Below are positions 24,189 through 32,574 of a stretch of 64,000 nucleotides of DNA, one piece after another. Positions within the stretch are counted from its first letter, which is position 1. Every line of letters begins with the position of its first letter. The notes under the pieces are model-generated. The model saw only the letters and a list, made by a program, of their open reading frames with translations, had not been told where the DNA came from and ran no database searches. Source of the DNA: Pseudomonas lurida (GTDB lineage: Bacteria; Pseudomonadota; Gammaproteobacteria; Pseudomonadales; Pseudomonadaceae); contig NZ_JAAMRE010000030.1 in the NCBI RefSeq assembly GCF_013522705.1, positions 22,962 to 86,961 on the forward strand, given 5' to 3'. The translations under genes were made by a program, and so were the position numbers.

Positions 24189-24776
24189 TCAACGGTTTTC
24201 CAGGCTTGCAGCGCGAGCGTATGGCAGAGCACTTTCAGTGCCTTTCAAGGCCGATTCCTGAGCGTGTTGGCGCAGGTAACCTGGAAGACGCTGATCCTGC
24301 CAGCCGGATTGCCCCTGGAGCACGCCGTTAGCCATCGGGCCGGTCGTGTCGGAGCTTTCCTTGTAGCCGGCAAGTACGGCCGGACCTTTGACCTGCGGGC
24401 CAGCCATAACCGGCTGCTGGGTCTGCTGGGCCAATTCGGCACCGGCAATTTCGTCCTGGTTGTACAGGCGAACACCCGCCAGCACGGCAACAGTCACCGA
24501 GGCTGCCACTGCAAGGCGACCCAGGCTACGCCAAGGACCACGAGCAGCTTTAGCCGGAACGGCTTCATCAGCCAGCGCGGCAGAAACAGCCGCAGCAATA
24601 TCCAGACGAGGGATTAGAAGATCCTTGTGCATCACCGCCCGAGCGACTTGGTAACGAGACCAGGTATCACGGGTTTCGGCATCATCAAATGCGTTGAGCA
24701 CTCGACGAAGTTCCAGTTCATCCGCTTCGTTATCCATCACTGCGGACAGCGATTCCTGCAGGGCATCACGACTCAT
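24189..24776 (-). CDS. mucA: Anti-sigma factor MucA
   Basis: The 195-residue protein begins MSRDALQESLSAVMDNEADE, the AlgU-binding cytoplasmic domain. It has one membrane span (LAVAASVTVAVLAGVRLY, about 85-102) and a periplasmic tail that ends without the truncations seen in mucoid cystic-fibrosis isolates, so the gene looks intact and the strain should be non-mucoid by this criterion. MucA holds AlgU at the membrane. It starts 32 bp after the algU stop codon. Confidence 0.96.
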   Translation of the reverse strand: MSRDALQESLSAVMDNEADELELRRVLNAFDDAETRDTWSRYQVARAVMHKDLLIPRLDIAAAVSAALADEAVPAKAARGPWRSLGRLAVAASVTVAVLAGVRLYNQDEIAGAELAQQTQQPVMAGPQVKGPAVLAGYKESSDTTGPMANGVLQGQSGWQDQRLPGYLRQHAQESALKGTESALPYARAASLENR

Positions 24777-24808
24777 GGCGGTTCCTCTCTTGGCTGTCGC
24801 CGCTGTCT

Positions 24809-25390
24809 TTAGTTTTCCTGCAACAACGGTTGCAAGGCTTTGTCGATGGCTTCCCGGGCCCGGAAAATCCGTGACCTTACAGTCCCCACCGGACATTGCA
24901 TGACGCTCGCAATGTCTTCGTAACTCAGACCATCGAATTCACGTAAAGTTAATGCGGTACGCAAATCTTCCGGCAGTTGCTGAATTGTGCGATGAACGGT
25001 TCCTTCGATCTCGTCGCGCAGCAATGCACGCTCCGGCGACTCGAGATCTTTGAGGCCGTGATCACCATCATAAAACTCAGCATCTTCTGAACTTACATCG
25101 CTATCCGGTGGGCGGCGGCCGCGAGACACCAGATAGTTTTTCGCCGTGTTAATGGCGATTCGGTACAGCCACGTATAAAACGCACTGTCACCGCGAAAAT
25201 TGCCGAGTGCACGGTAAGCCTTGATAAAAGCTTCCTGTGCAACGTCCTGCGCTTCATGGGTGTCGTGCACAAACCGCACGATCAACCCGAGAATTTTGTG
25301 CTGGTATTTCAGCACTAGCAGATCAAATGCTCGCTTGTCGCCGCGTTGTACGCGCTCAACCAGCTGCTGATCCTCTTCCTGGGTTAGCAT
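24809..25390 (-). CDS. algU: RNA polymerase sigma factor AlgU (RpoE/SigE family)
   Basis: The start at 25390 (MLTQEEDQQLVERVQRGDKR) has an AGGAG ribosome site 5 bp before it and gives the standard length of 193 residues. Region 2 (FDLLVLKYQHKILGLIVRF, DVAQEAFIKAYRALG) and region 4 (LREFDGLSYEDIASVMQCPV) are clear. AlgU governs alginate synthesis and the envelope-stress response. A matching AlgU promoter lies upstream at 25451-25476, consistent with autoregulation. Confidence 0.97.
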   Translation of the reverse strand: MLTQEEDQQLVERVQRGDKRAFDLLVLKYQHKILGLIVRFVHDTHEAQDVAQEAFIKAYRALGNFRGDSAFYTWLYRIAINTAKNYLVSRGRRPPDSDVSSEDAEFYDGDHGLKDLESPERALLRDEIEGTVHRTIQQLPEDLRTALTLREFDGLSYEDIASVMQCPVGTVRSRIFRAREAIDKALQPLLQEN

Positions 25391-25853
25391 GAACACTCCT
25401 CGTAGTACTTGAAGGAGGCTTGCATAACTAAACGATCAGGCTTGCAAACATAGACTCGGTCTTTTCGCAAAAGTTCTCCCCCTCCAAGCAAGTTTCCGGC
25501 ATGCACTGATTTGGCACACACGAAAAACGCAGCGCGGGTAACGCCGGCTGCGCGAATAATCTTGTCGTCGGTTTTCTGACGCGTCCAATGCTCCCGACGG
25601 GCCAATAAACTCAACGTTTTCCCAGCTTTCGGGCAACCTGCTATTGAGTCGGGAGCCATGCAAAAAGTTCCCGATTCGATAACCGGCTGATTATACCCAA
25701 GCCACGCACCGTAATCTCATATTGCCACGCATGCCTGGCTATTGTGCCGGTCCCCCCCTCTATATACTAGTGGGCCGTGTGACCCTTTGATTCGCCGATC
25801 CCGGCGTTCTGTCAGCGCCACCCTTGCGGATCGCTTTTTGCGGAATCCTATAA
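25391..25853. other. Divergent intergenic region algU/nadB
   Basis: About 460 bp containing the AlgU-type promoter and the nadB leader. Open frames here (for example 25384-25659) lack recognisable domains or conserved composition and are not called. Confidence 0.5.
25451..25476 (-). promoter_or_regulatory. AlgU-dependent promoter of algU
   Basis: On the minus strand GAACTT (25471-25476) is followed after exactly 16 bp by TCTAT (from 25454). This matches the AlgU/SigE consensus GAACTT-N16-TCtga and sits about 60 bp before the algU start codon, like the autoregulated promoter known in P. aeruginosa. Confidence 0.75.
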
Positions 25854-27470
25854 ATGAGCCAACAGTTTCAACACGATGTTCTGGTGATTGGCAGCGGCGC
25901 AGCCGGATTGAGCCTTGCCCTGACCCTGCCCAGCCATCTGCGCATCGCGGTGCTGAGCAAAGGCGACCTGGCCAACGGCTCGACATTCTGGGCCCAAGGC
26001 GGCGTGGCGGCGGTTCTGGATGACGCCGACACTGTGCAGTCCCACGTCGAAGACACCCTCAACGCCGGCGGCGGCCTGTGCGACGAGGACGCGGTGCGCT
26101 TCACCGTCGAGCACAGCCGCGAAGCGATCCAATGGCTGATCGACCAGGGCGTTCCCTTTACCCGTGACGAGCACGCACGCGCCGACGACGGCGGCTTCGA
26201 GTTCCACCTGACACGTGAAGGCGGCCATAGCCACCGGCGCATCATCCACGCCGCCGATGCAACCGGCGCAGCCATTTTCAAGACCCTGCTCGACCAGGCT
26301 CGACAGCGCCCGAACATCGAACTGCTGGAGCAGCGCGTCGCGGTCGACCTGATCACCGAAAAGCGCCTGGGCCTGGACGGCGAACGCTGCCTTGGCGCCT
26401 ACGTGCTCAACCGCGGCAGCGGCGAGGTCGACACCTATGGCGCGCGCTTCACCATCCTCGCCTCGGGTGGCGCAGCCAAGGTCTACCTCTATACCAGCAA
26501 CCCCGACGGCGCCTGCGGCGACGGCATCGCCATGGCCTGGCGCTCGGGCTGCCGGGTGGCCAACCTGGAATTCAACCAGTTTCACCCCACCTGCCTGTAT
26601 CACCCGCAGGCCAAAAGCTTTCTGATCACCGAAGCCCTGCGTGGCGAAGGCGCACACTTGAAACTGCCGAACGGCGAACGCTTCATGCAGCGTTTCGACC
26701 CGCGCGCCGAACTGGCACCGCGCGATATCGTCGCACGCGCCATCGACCATGAAATGAAGCGCCTGGGCATCGACTGTGTGTATCTGGACATCAGCCACAA
26801 GCCTGAAGCATTCATCAAGACCCACTTCCCCACCGTCTACGAACGCTGCCTGACCTTCAATATCGACATCACCCAAGGCCCGATCCCGGTAGTGCCTGCC
26901 GCGCACTACACCTGCGGCGGCGTAATGGTCGACCAGCATGGCCGCACCGACGTGCCGGGCCTGTATGCGATTGGCGAGACCAGCTTCACCGGCCTGCATG
27001 GCGCCAATCGCATGGCCAGCAACTCGCTGCTTGAATGCTTCGTCTACGCGCGTTCGGCGGCGGCGGACATACTCGAGCAATTGCCGCGAATCCCGGTGCC
27101 GGCCGCCCTGCCCCGCTGGGACGCCAGCCAGGTCACCGACTCGGATGAAGACGTGATCATTGCCCACAACTGGGACGAGTTGCGGCGTTTCATGTGGGAC
27201 TATGTGGGGATCGTGCGCACCAATAAGCGCCTGCAGCGCGCGCAGCACCGAGTGCGCTTGCTGCTCGATGAAATCGACGAGTTCTACAGCAACTATAAGG
27301 TCAGCCGCGACCTGATCGAGCTGCGCAACCTGGCCCAGGTCGCCGAGCTGATGATCCGCTGCGCCATGGAGCGAAAGGAAAGCCGAGGCCTGCATTACAC
27401 CCTCGACTACCCGCAGATGCTGCCGGAGGCCCGCGACACTATCCTGGTGCCAACCACCTACGGCGGCTGA
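25854..27470 (+). CDS. nadB: L-aspartate oxidase
   Basis: The 538-residue flavoprotein begins with the FAD dinucleotide motif VLVIGSGAAGLSLALTLP, has the succinate-dehydrogenase-like HRRIIHAADATG and ITEALRGEGAHL blocks and ends with the helical C-domain. It oxidises aspartate to iminoaspartate, the first step of NAD synthesis, using oxygen or fumarate. Its 3' end overlaps the convergent ygfX gene by 32 bp. nadB beside algU is the conserved Pseudomonas order. Confidence 0.97.
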   Translation: MSQQFQHDVLVIGSGAAGLSLALTLPSHLRIAVLSKGDLANGSTFWAQGGVAAVLDDADTVQSHVEDTLNAGGGLCDEDAVRFTVEHSREAIQWLIDQGVPFTRDEHARADDGGFEFHLTREGGHSHRRIIHAADATGAAIFKTLLDQARQRPNIELLEQRVAVDLITEKRLGLDGERCLGAYVLNRGSGEVDTYGARFTILASGGAAKVYLYTSNPDGACGDGIAMAWRSGCRVANLEFNQFHPTCLYHPQAKSFLITEALRGEGAHLKLPNGERFMQRFDPRAELAPRDIVARAIDHEMKRLGIDCVYLDISHKPEAFIKTHFPTVYERCLTFNIDITQGPIPVVPAAHYTCGGVMVDQHGRTDVPGLYAIGETSFTGLHGANRMASNSLLECFVYARSAAADILEQLPRIPVPAALPRWDASQVTDSDEDVIIAHNWDELRRFMWDYVGIVRTNKRLQRAQHRVRLLLDEIDEFYSNYKVSRDLIELRNLAQVAELMIRCAMERKESRGLHYTLDYPQMLPEARDTILVPTTYGG

Positions 27471-27885
27471 ACTTCAGGCGTACCCGCAGGCGCCGATGCG
27501 TATCGGTGGCCTGCGAATCCCTCGGCACGCAGATCGAACGCGACCACCATTGCCCGCGCACGCGATAGCGCAGCACCACGATCGGTGGCAGTGCCAGGCT
27601 GTCGGGGCGCAACTGCACGGCGTGCCAGCCACGCTGTTCACTGAACAACTGCCAACCCTCTTCATCTCGGCGCAGGCCGCAGACCGATGAAGGATGGGTT
27701 AACAGAATATGTCTGGGCAGCACCCAACCCGCATGCGCAAGGCACAGCAGCATGCAAAGGCTTGAAAATGGCACATCCACTGCCGACAAGGCACCCAGCG
27801 CGAACACCTGGGCAAGCAAATACGCCACCAGCAGCCTGCGCGAAGGCTGCCAGCGGCATTCGAAACGGTTACTTGGGCTGGACAC
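27439..27885 (-). CDS. YgfX/CptA-family inner membrane protein
   Basis: The 148-residue protein has two closely spaced membrane helices (about LLVAYLLAQVFALGALSAV and LCMLLCLAHAGWV) followed by a cytoplasmic beta-rich domain (VCGLRRDEEGWQLFSEQRGW), the YgfX pattern. In E. coli YgfX (CptA) is paired with SdhE (CptB) and was reported to affect cell division and cytoskeleton proteins, though its role is debated. It overlaps sdhE by 17 bp and the end of nadB by 32 bp. Confidence 0.8.
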   Translation of the reverse strand: MSSPSNRFECRWQPSRRLLVAYLLAQVFALGALSAVDVPFSSLCMLLCLAHAGWVLPRHILLTHPSSVCGLRRDEEGWQLFSEQRGWHAVQLRPDSLALPPIVVLRYRVRGQWWSRSICVPRDSQATDTHRRLRVRLKFSRRRWLAPG

Positions 27886-28123
27886 GGTCCAGGATCATCC
27901 GAACCATGCGCTGCAGTTCCGGATCGTCCGACTCGGCGCGCTCCATGAACCAGCCGAACATATCCTGGTCCTCGCATTCCAGCAGTCGCACATACACCTT
28001 GCGATCCACCTCATTGAGCGTGGAATAAACCTCTTTGACGAATGGCACCAGCAACACGTCCAGCTCAAGCATGCCGCGACGGCTGTGCCAATAGAGGCGA
28101 TTGAGTTCTACATCTTCGACCAT
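27869..28123 (-). CDS. sdhE: FAD assembly factor SdhE
   Basis: The 84-residue protein has the SdhE signature RLYWHSRRGMLELDVLLVPF, in which the RGxxE motif needed for flavinylation is present. It helps attach FAD to succinate dehydrogenase SdhA and fumarate reductase. The ATG at 28123 has GGAGCG upstream. It forms an overlapping pair with ygfX and is divergent from ygfZ. Confidence 0.93.
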   Translation of the reverse strand: MVEDVELNRLYWHSRRGMLELDVLLVPFVKEVYSTLNEVDRKVYVRLLECEDQDMFGWFMERAESDDPELQRMVRMILDRVQPK

Positions 28124-28264
28124 GGAGCGCTCCTCAAATAGAGCGCAAGTATACAGGCCCGACGGCAGCGCAACAGTCGGCTTTGGTCGTGCGCCCACGG
28201 AAACTATCCATTTGCCGGGCGCCCCTCTATGATGCACCCAAGACTTTTTGACCTGCGATGACCC

Positions 28265-29206
28265 ATGGCCGACTCTGCTTTTTTCTGCCCCCTGTCCCAC
28301 GAAGGCGTTCTTGCCGTGCGCGGTGCCGACGCTGCCAAATTCCTGCAGGGCCAATTGACCTGCAACCTCAACTATCTGAGCGACACCCAGGCCAGCCTGG
28401 GCGCGCGCTGCACACAAAAAGGGCGCATGCAGTCCAGCTTTCGCATCCTGCTGCAAGGCGACGGTGTGCTGTTGGCGATGGCCACCGAGCTGCTGGAACC
28501 GCAACTGGCCGATCTGAAGAAATACGCGGTGTTCTCCAAATCCAAGCTCACCGACGAAAGCGCCGCGTGGGCACGCCTGGGCCTGTACAGCGCGGATTCA
28601 ACCCTGGCCAGCCTCGGGCTTGAACTGCCGGCCGACACCGACAGCGTTGCCCGCAACGAACACTTGATCGCGATTCGCGTGTCACCTGATCGCAGCGAAC
28701 TCTGGGTGCCGGCGGAACAGGCCGACGCGGTACATGGCCAGTTGAGTGCGCAATTGAAAGAAGCCGATCTGAACGAGTGGCTACTGGGCCAGATCCGTGC
28801 CGGTATCGGCCAGGTCATGCCCCAGACCCGCGAGTTGTTCATCCCGCAGATGCTTAACCTGCAAGCCGTCGGTGGCGTGAGTTTCAAGAAAGGCTGCTAC
28901 ACCGGCCAGGAAATCGTCGCGCGCATGCAGTACCTGGGCAAACTCAAGCGCCGCCTGTACCGCTTGAGCCTTGAATCGACGCAAATGCCCGAGCCAGGCA
29001 CCCCGCTGTTTTCGCCCAGCCATAACAGTTCGATCGGTGAGGTGGTAATCGCGGCCAATGCGGGTCCGGTGATTGAACTTCTGGCCGTATTGCAAGCCGA
29101 AGCTGCCGATAGTGGCGATGTGCATTTAGGCACGCTCGAAGGCCCCGGCCTGCAACTGCTTGACTTACCCTACACGCTGGACCGCGATCGAGAGATCCAG
29201 CGTTAG
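28265..29206 (+). CDS. ygfZ: tRNA-modifying/Fe-S assembly protein YgfZ (folate-binding, CAF17-like)
   Basis: The 313-residue protein resembles the aminomethyltransferase (GcvT) fold and carries the diagnostic motif KKGCYTGQEIVARMQY (Cys in K-G-C-Y-x-G-Q-E). It takes part in repair or assembly of certain 4Fe-4S enzymes such as MiaB, dependent on tetrahydrofolate. It lies 36 bp before the HDOD gene on the same strand, suggesting an operon. Confidence 0.93.
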   Translation: MADSAFFCPLSHEGVLAVRGADAAKFLQGQLTCNLNYLSDTQASLGARCTQKGRMQSSFRILLQGDGVLLAMATELLEPQLADLKKYAVFSKSKLTDESAAWARLGLYSADSTLASLGLELPADTDSVARNEHLIAIRVSPDRSELWVPAEQADAVHGQLSAQLKEADLNEWLLGQIRAGIGQVMPQTRELFIPQMLNLQAVGGVSFKKGCYTGQEIVARMQYLGKLKRRLYRLSLESTQMPEPGTPLFSPSHNSSIGEVVIAANAGPVIELLAVLQAEAADSGDVHLGTLEGPGLQLLDLPYTLDRDREIQR

Positions 29207-29242
29207 TCGCCGTACTTTCTTGCAACACCCTAGAGAACATGA

Positions 29243-30064
29243 ATGAACAAGCTGGCGGAAAAAGTCCAACAGGCTTTGGTCACGGCCATCGAAAACGATG
29301 ACCTGGTTCTGCCGACATTACCGGAAGTGGCCCTGAATATTCGCAAGGCCGCCGAGGACCCGGAAATCAGCATCAGCCACTTGAGCAAAGTGATCGGTCG
29401 CGATACCGCCCTGTCCGCACGCTTGATCAAAGTGGTCAACAGTCCGCTGCTGCGCGCCACCCAGGAAGTCACCGACCTGCACACCGCCATCACACGGCTG
29501 GGCACCAACTACAGCAGCAACCTGGCGATCGGCCTGGTGATGGAGCAGATTTTTCATGCCCGCTCTGAAACGGTCGATCAGAAAATGCGTGAAGTGTGGC
29601 GCCGCAGCCTGGAAGTGGCCGGCGTGAGTTACGCCTTGTGTCGCAGCCACAGCCAGCTCAAGCCGGACCAGGCAGCGCTTGGCGGTCTGGTGCACCAGAT
29701 CGGCGTGCTGCCGATCCTGACCTACGCCGAAGATCACTACGAGTTGCTGTCCGACCCGGTCAGCCTCAACCACCTGATCGACACTATCCATCCAGCCTTG
29801 GGTGATAAATTGCTCGGCCGCTGGGACTTTCCGGAGATGCTGGCGAAACTGCCTGGCCAATACCTGAACCTTGAACGCGACTCCAGCCGCCTTGACTACA
29901 TCGACCTGGTGCAGTTGGCGGTGCTGTATTGCTATCGCGGCACCGATCACCCGCTGGCGAGCGTGGTGGTTTCCGAAGTGCCGGCGATGAAAAAGCTCAA
30001 GGTCGACCCCTACAGCGACCGCCTGCGCGCGGAGCTCGATGAAGCACGCTCGATGTTCTACTGA
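29243..30064 (+). CDS. HDOD-domain protein
   Basis: The 273-residue protein consists of one HDOD domain (about residues 15-215): LPTLPEVALNIRKAAEDPEI, HLSKVIGRDTALSARLIKVV and ALGGLVHQIGVLPIL. HDOD proteins are non-catalytic relatives of HD phosphohydrolases that transmit signals linked to motility, stress or the cell cycle. The exact role of this one is unknown. It ends directly at the stop codon of the convergent tctE. Confidence 0.88.
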   Translation: MNKLAEKVQQALVTAIENDDLVLPTLPEVALNIRKAAEDPEISISHLSKVIGRDTALSARLIKVVNSPLLRATQEVTDLHTAITRLGTNYSSNLAIGLVMEQIFHARSETVDQKMREVWRRSLEVAGVSYALCRSHSQLKPDQAALGGLVHQIGVLPILTYAEDHYELLSDPVSLNHLIDTIHPALGDKLLGRWDFPEMLAKLPGQYLNLERDSSRLDYIDLVQLAVLYCYRGTDHPLASVVVSEVPAMKKLKVDPYSDRLRAELDEARSMFY

Positions 30065-31450
30065 TCAACCGGCGATAAAACTCACCCTTACTTTCAGCCC
30101 CGCGCGCTTGCCATCGTGCAGGCTGATCTGGGCCAGATGCGCCCGGCAGATTTCCCCGACAATCGCCAAGCCCAGGCCCGAACCCATGCCCTGCTGACTG
30201 CGCCGGTAGAAGCGTTCGAACACCCGCTCCCGCTCATCCTGCGGGATCCCCGGGCCGTCGTCCTCCACCTCCAGTACCGCCGGTGCCGTCACCCGCAGGA
30301 TTACATTGCCACCGGGCGGCGTGTGCGCCAGGGCGTTGTCCACCAGGTTGCTCAGCAGTTCGTTCAACAGCGTTGGCTCGCCGCGCAACCACACCGGCTC
30401 ATCGGCTTCCAATGCCAGCGCCACGCCACGCGCATGGGCCAGGGGCGCCATCGCCATCCCCAACTCACGGGCCAACTGGCTCAGATCCAACAACTGCGCG
30501 CCGCCTTCTGCAATTGCCCGTGCGCCGTTCTCGATACGCGCAAGAGACAGCAATTGATTAGCCAGATGGGTCAGGCGATCAGTGCCCTGCGCAGCGGTTT
30601 CCAACGTGCTGCGCCAGGTGGCCGGGTCTTCGGCGCGCAGGCCCAACTCCAGGCGCGCCTTGAGCGCAGCCAAAGGGGTGCGCAGTTCGTGTGACGCATC
30701 GGCGATAAACTGTGCCTGGCGTTCGAACTGCCCGCGCAGGCGCTCGGTAAAGTGGTTGAGCGAACTGACCAGCGGGCCGAATTCGTGCTGCACTTCCACC
30801 AATGGCAGCGGCCGCAGATCGTCGGGCTGGCGTTCTTCCACGGCCTTGCGCAGACGCTCCAGCGGGCGCAGCGCGGCGCTCACGGCAAACCACACCAGGA
30901 GCAACGCGCCGACCGCCAGCATGCCCAGGCGCAGCAGCGTATCGGCCATCAAACTGCGAGCCATGCTGACGCGGGCTTCGTCGGTTTCGGCCACACGGAT
31001 TTCCGCCATGCCGTTCATGTTCGGCTCGGACACCGCCTTGAGCAGGCTCACCACCCGTACTTCCTGACCCTGATACTTGGCGTTGTAGAACCGCGCCAGC
31101 GCCGGGTAATCATCGGTGCGCGGCGTGCCGGGAGGCGGACCGGGCAGGTTCTCGTAGCCGGAGATCAGCTTGCGATCAATGTCGTTGACCTGGTAATAAA
31201 TGCGCCCGGCACTGTCGTAGGCGAACGTGTCCAGGGCCACATAGGGCACATTGGCGCTGAGGGTGCCGTCCACCTGGGTCAGGCCTGCGGCGATGGTGCG
31301 CGCCGACGCGAGCAACGTGCGGTCGTAAGCGGTATCGGCGGCTTCGCGGCCGTTCCAGTAGGCACTCATGCCGCTGGCCAGCATCAACAACACGAGCAAC
31401 AGGGCCAGGTTCCACACCAGGCGCCAGCGCAGGCTGCTGGGCTTATGCAT
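30065..31450 (-). CDS. tctE: Sensor histidine kinase TctE
   Basis: The 461-residue protein has an N-terminal membrane helix (about 12-30), a periplasmic sensor of some 130 residues, a second helix (about 170-190), a HAMP-like linker, the phosphoacceptor block FIADASHELRTPLAALKARL and an ATPase domain with N (LLSNLVDNALAHTP) and G (DDGPGIP, GSGLGLAIV) boxes. It overlaps the regulator gene by 8 bp. Together with TctD it should activate the divergent tctCBA transporter in response to external tricarboxylates such as citrate. Confidence 0.9.
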   Translation of the reverse strand: MHKPSSLRWRLVWNLALLLVLLMLASGMSAYWNGREAADTAYDRTLLASARTIAAGLTQVDGTLSANVPYVALDTFAYDSAGRIYYQVNDIDRKLISGYENLPGPPPGTPRTDDYPALARFYNAKYQGQEVRVVSLLKAVSEPNMNGMAEIRVAETDEARVSMARSLMADTLLRLGMLAVGALLLVWFAVSAALRPLERLRKAVEERQPDDLRPLPLVEVQHEFGPLVSSLNHFTERLRGQFERQAQFIADASHELRTPLAALKARLELGLRAEDPATWRSTLETAAQGTDRLTHLANQLLSLARIENGARAIAEGGAQLLDLSQLARELGMAMAPLAHARGVALALEADEPVWLRGEPTLLNELLSNLVDNALAHTPPGGNVILRVTAPAVLEVEDDGPGIPQDERERVFERFYRRSQQGMGSGLGLAIVGEICRAHLAQISLHDGKRAGLKVRVSFIAG

Positions 31451-32114
31451 CGCGAGCTTCCAAGAGGTAGCCGAGGCCGCGGAAAGTCACAATGGCGATG
31501 GGTTGGCCATCGAGCTTCTTGCGCAGGCGATGCACATAGATTTCGATTGCATCGGGGCTGGCCTCCTCGTCCAGGCCAAAGACCTGCGAAGCCAGTTGCT
31601 CCTTGCTCATCACCCGGCCCGGGCGCGCGATCAGCGCTTCGAGCACCGCCTGCTCGCGGGAGGTCAACGTCAGCAGTTCGCCGCCCAGCGTGAAGCGCCG
31701 GGTATCCAGGTCATACACCAGTACGCCGCAGGCCTGCTGACGCTCGCCGCCCAGCACGCTGCGGCGCAACAGGGCCTTGACCCGCGCCTCCAGCTCCGTC
31801 AGCTCAAAGGGTTTGGCCAAGTAGTCGTCGGCGCCCAGGTTGAGGCCATGCACGCGGTCCTTCACGTCGCTGCGCGCGGTCAGCATCAACACCGGCAGGT
31901 TTTTCCCACGGGCCCGCAAGCGTGCGAGCACCTCGAAACCATCCATGCGCGGCAGCCCCACATCCAGGATCGCGACCGCGTAATCCTCGCTGCTCAAGGC
32001 CAGGTCGGCGGCCACGCCGTCATGCAGCACGTCGACCGTCAGACCCGTGCTCTTGAGCGCCTGGGCCACACTGTCGGCAAGTTGCAAATGGTCTTCAACC
32101 AGAAGGACACGCAT
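31443..32114 (-). CDS. tctD: Response regulator TctD (OmpR family)
   Basis: The 223-residue protein has a receiver domain with Asp51 as phosphorylation site (VAILDVGLPRMDG), LTARSDVKDR and a Lys in YLAKPFE, and a winged-helix domain ending IEIYVHRLRKKLDGQPI. It is read just before tctE. Position opposite tctC fits transcriptional activation of the tricarboxylate transporter, as in the Salmonella and P. aeruginosa tct loci. Confidence 0.9.
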   Translation of the reverse strand: MRVLLVEDHLQLADSVAQALKSTGLTVDVLHDGVAADLALSSEDYAVAILDVGLPRMDGFEVLARLRARGKNLPVLMLTARSDVKDRVHGLNLGADDYLAKPFELTELEARVKALLRRSVLGGERQQACGVLVYDLDTRRFTLGGELLTLTSREQAVLEALIARPGRVMSKEQLASQVFGLDEEASPDAIEIYVHRLRKKLDGQPIAIVTFRGLGYLLEARDA

Positions 32115-32351
32115 GGTTTTCTGCCTCGTTCAGGGGGTGGTCGACGCCACGCTTTGGCGGGGAGTTTACAGGCGCCCGATGCCCTGTGAAGCCCGGAAAC
32201 ATTGAAAGACTGCTGAAAGGTTAGTGAAAGCTTCGCCCATTAGCATCCAGCTCATGGTGAGCCTTGCCCACCCAGTTGCCCAAGCCGCAGCGCCCGCAAA
32301 ACGCCTCGATGCGTTTTCGTCACAATAAGAACAATAACGGAGTGCACAACC
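32115..32351. other. Divergent regulatory region tctD / 57-codon ORF / tctC
   Basis: About 240 bp without a gene. Promoters for both directions must lie here, with likely TctD-binding sites, but I cannot point to a convincing repeat. Confidence 0.35.
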
Positions 32352-32525
32352 ATGCTGTCGACACAGCGCCAGAACCGCCCGCCTGTTCGCTTTCCTCGCT
32401 TGAACCACGCCGCCCTCGCCGGCGTTATTTCGTCGTTCAGCCAAACCGTCGTCCTCGAAGACCGCGGCACGGCCGCTGATGCGGATGAAGTGCGCCTGCT
32501 GGACCGCAAAGGCGCCGCACGCTGA
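32352..32525 (+). pseudogene. 57-codon ORF, possible internal-deletion remnant of an OpdH-type porin
   Basis: An ATG with GGAG 9 bp upstream (AACGGAGTGCACAACC) opens a 57-codon frame starting MLSTQRQNRPPVRFPRLN, with a signal-like LNHAALAGVISS, and ending ADADEVRLLDRKGAAR. In other pseudomonads an OprD-family porin gene (opdH) stands exactly here, between tctD and tctC. OprD-type porins end in a DVDEVRLxVxYP strand, so the DADEVRLL segment may be the trace of that end, joined to the signal peptide by a large deletion. The similarity is short, so this is inference; it could instead be a chance ORF. Confidence 0.35.
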
Positions 32526-32574
32526 TAAGCAGTGCCTGGTAGTAGAACCTCATAACAAAAAGACGGAGATACCC

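Noticed and set aside
25384..25659. 91-codon ORF upstream of algU
   Set aside because: It overlaps the AlgU promoter and leader and shows no family features.
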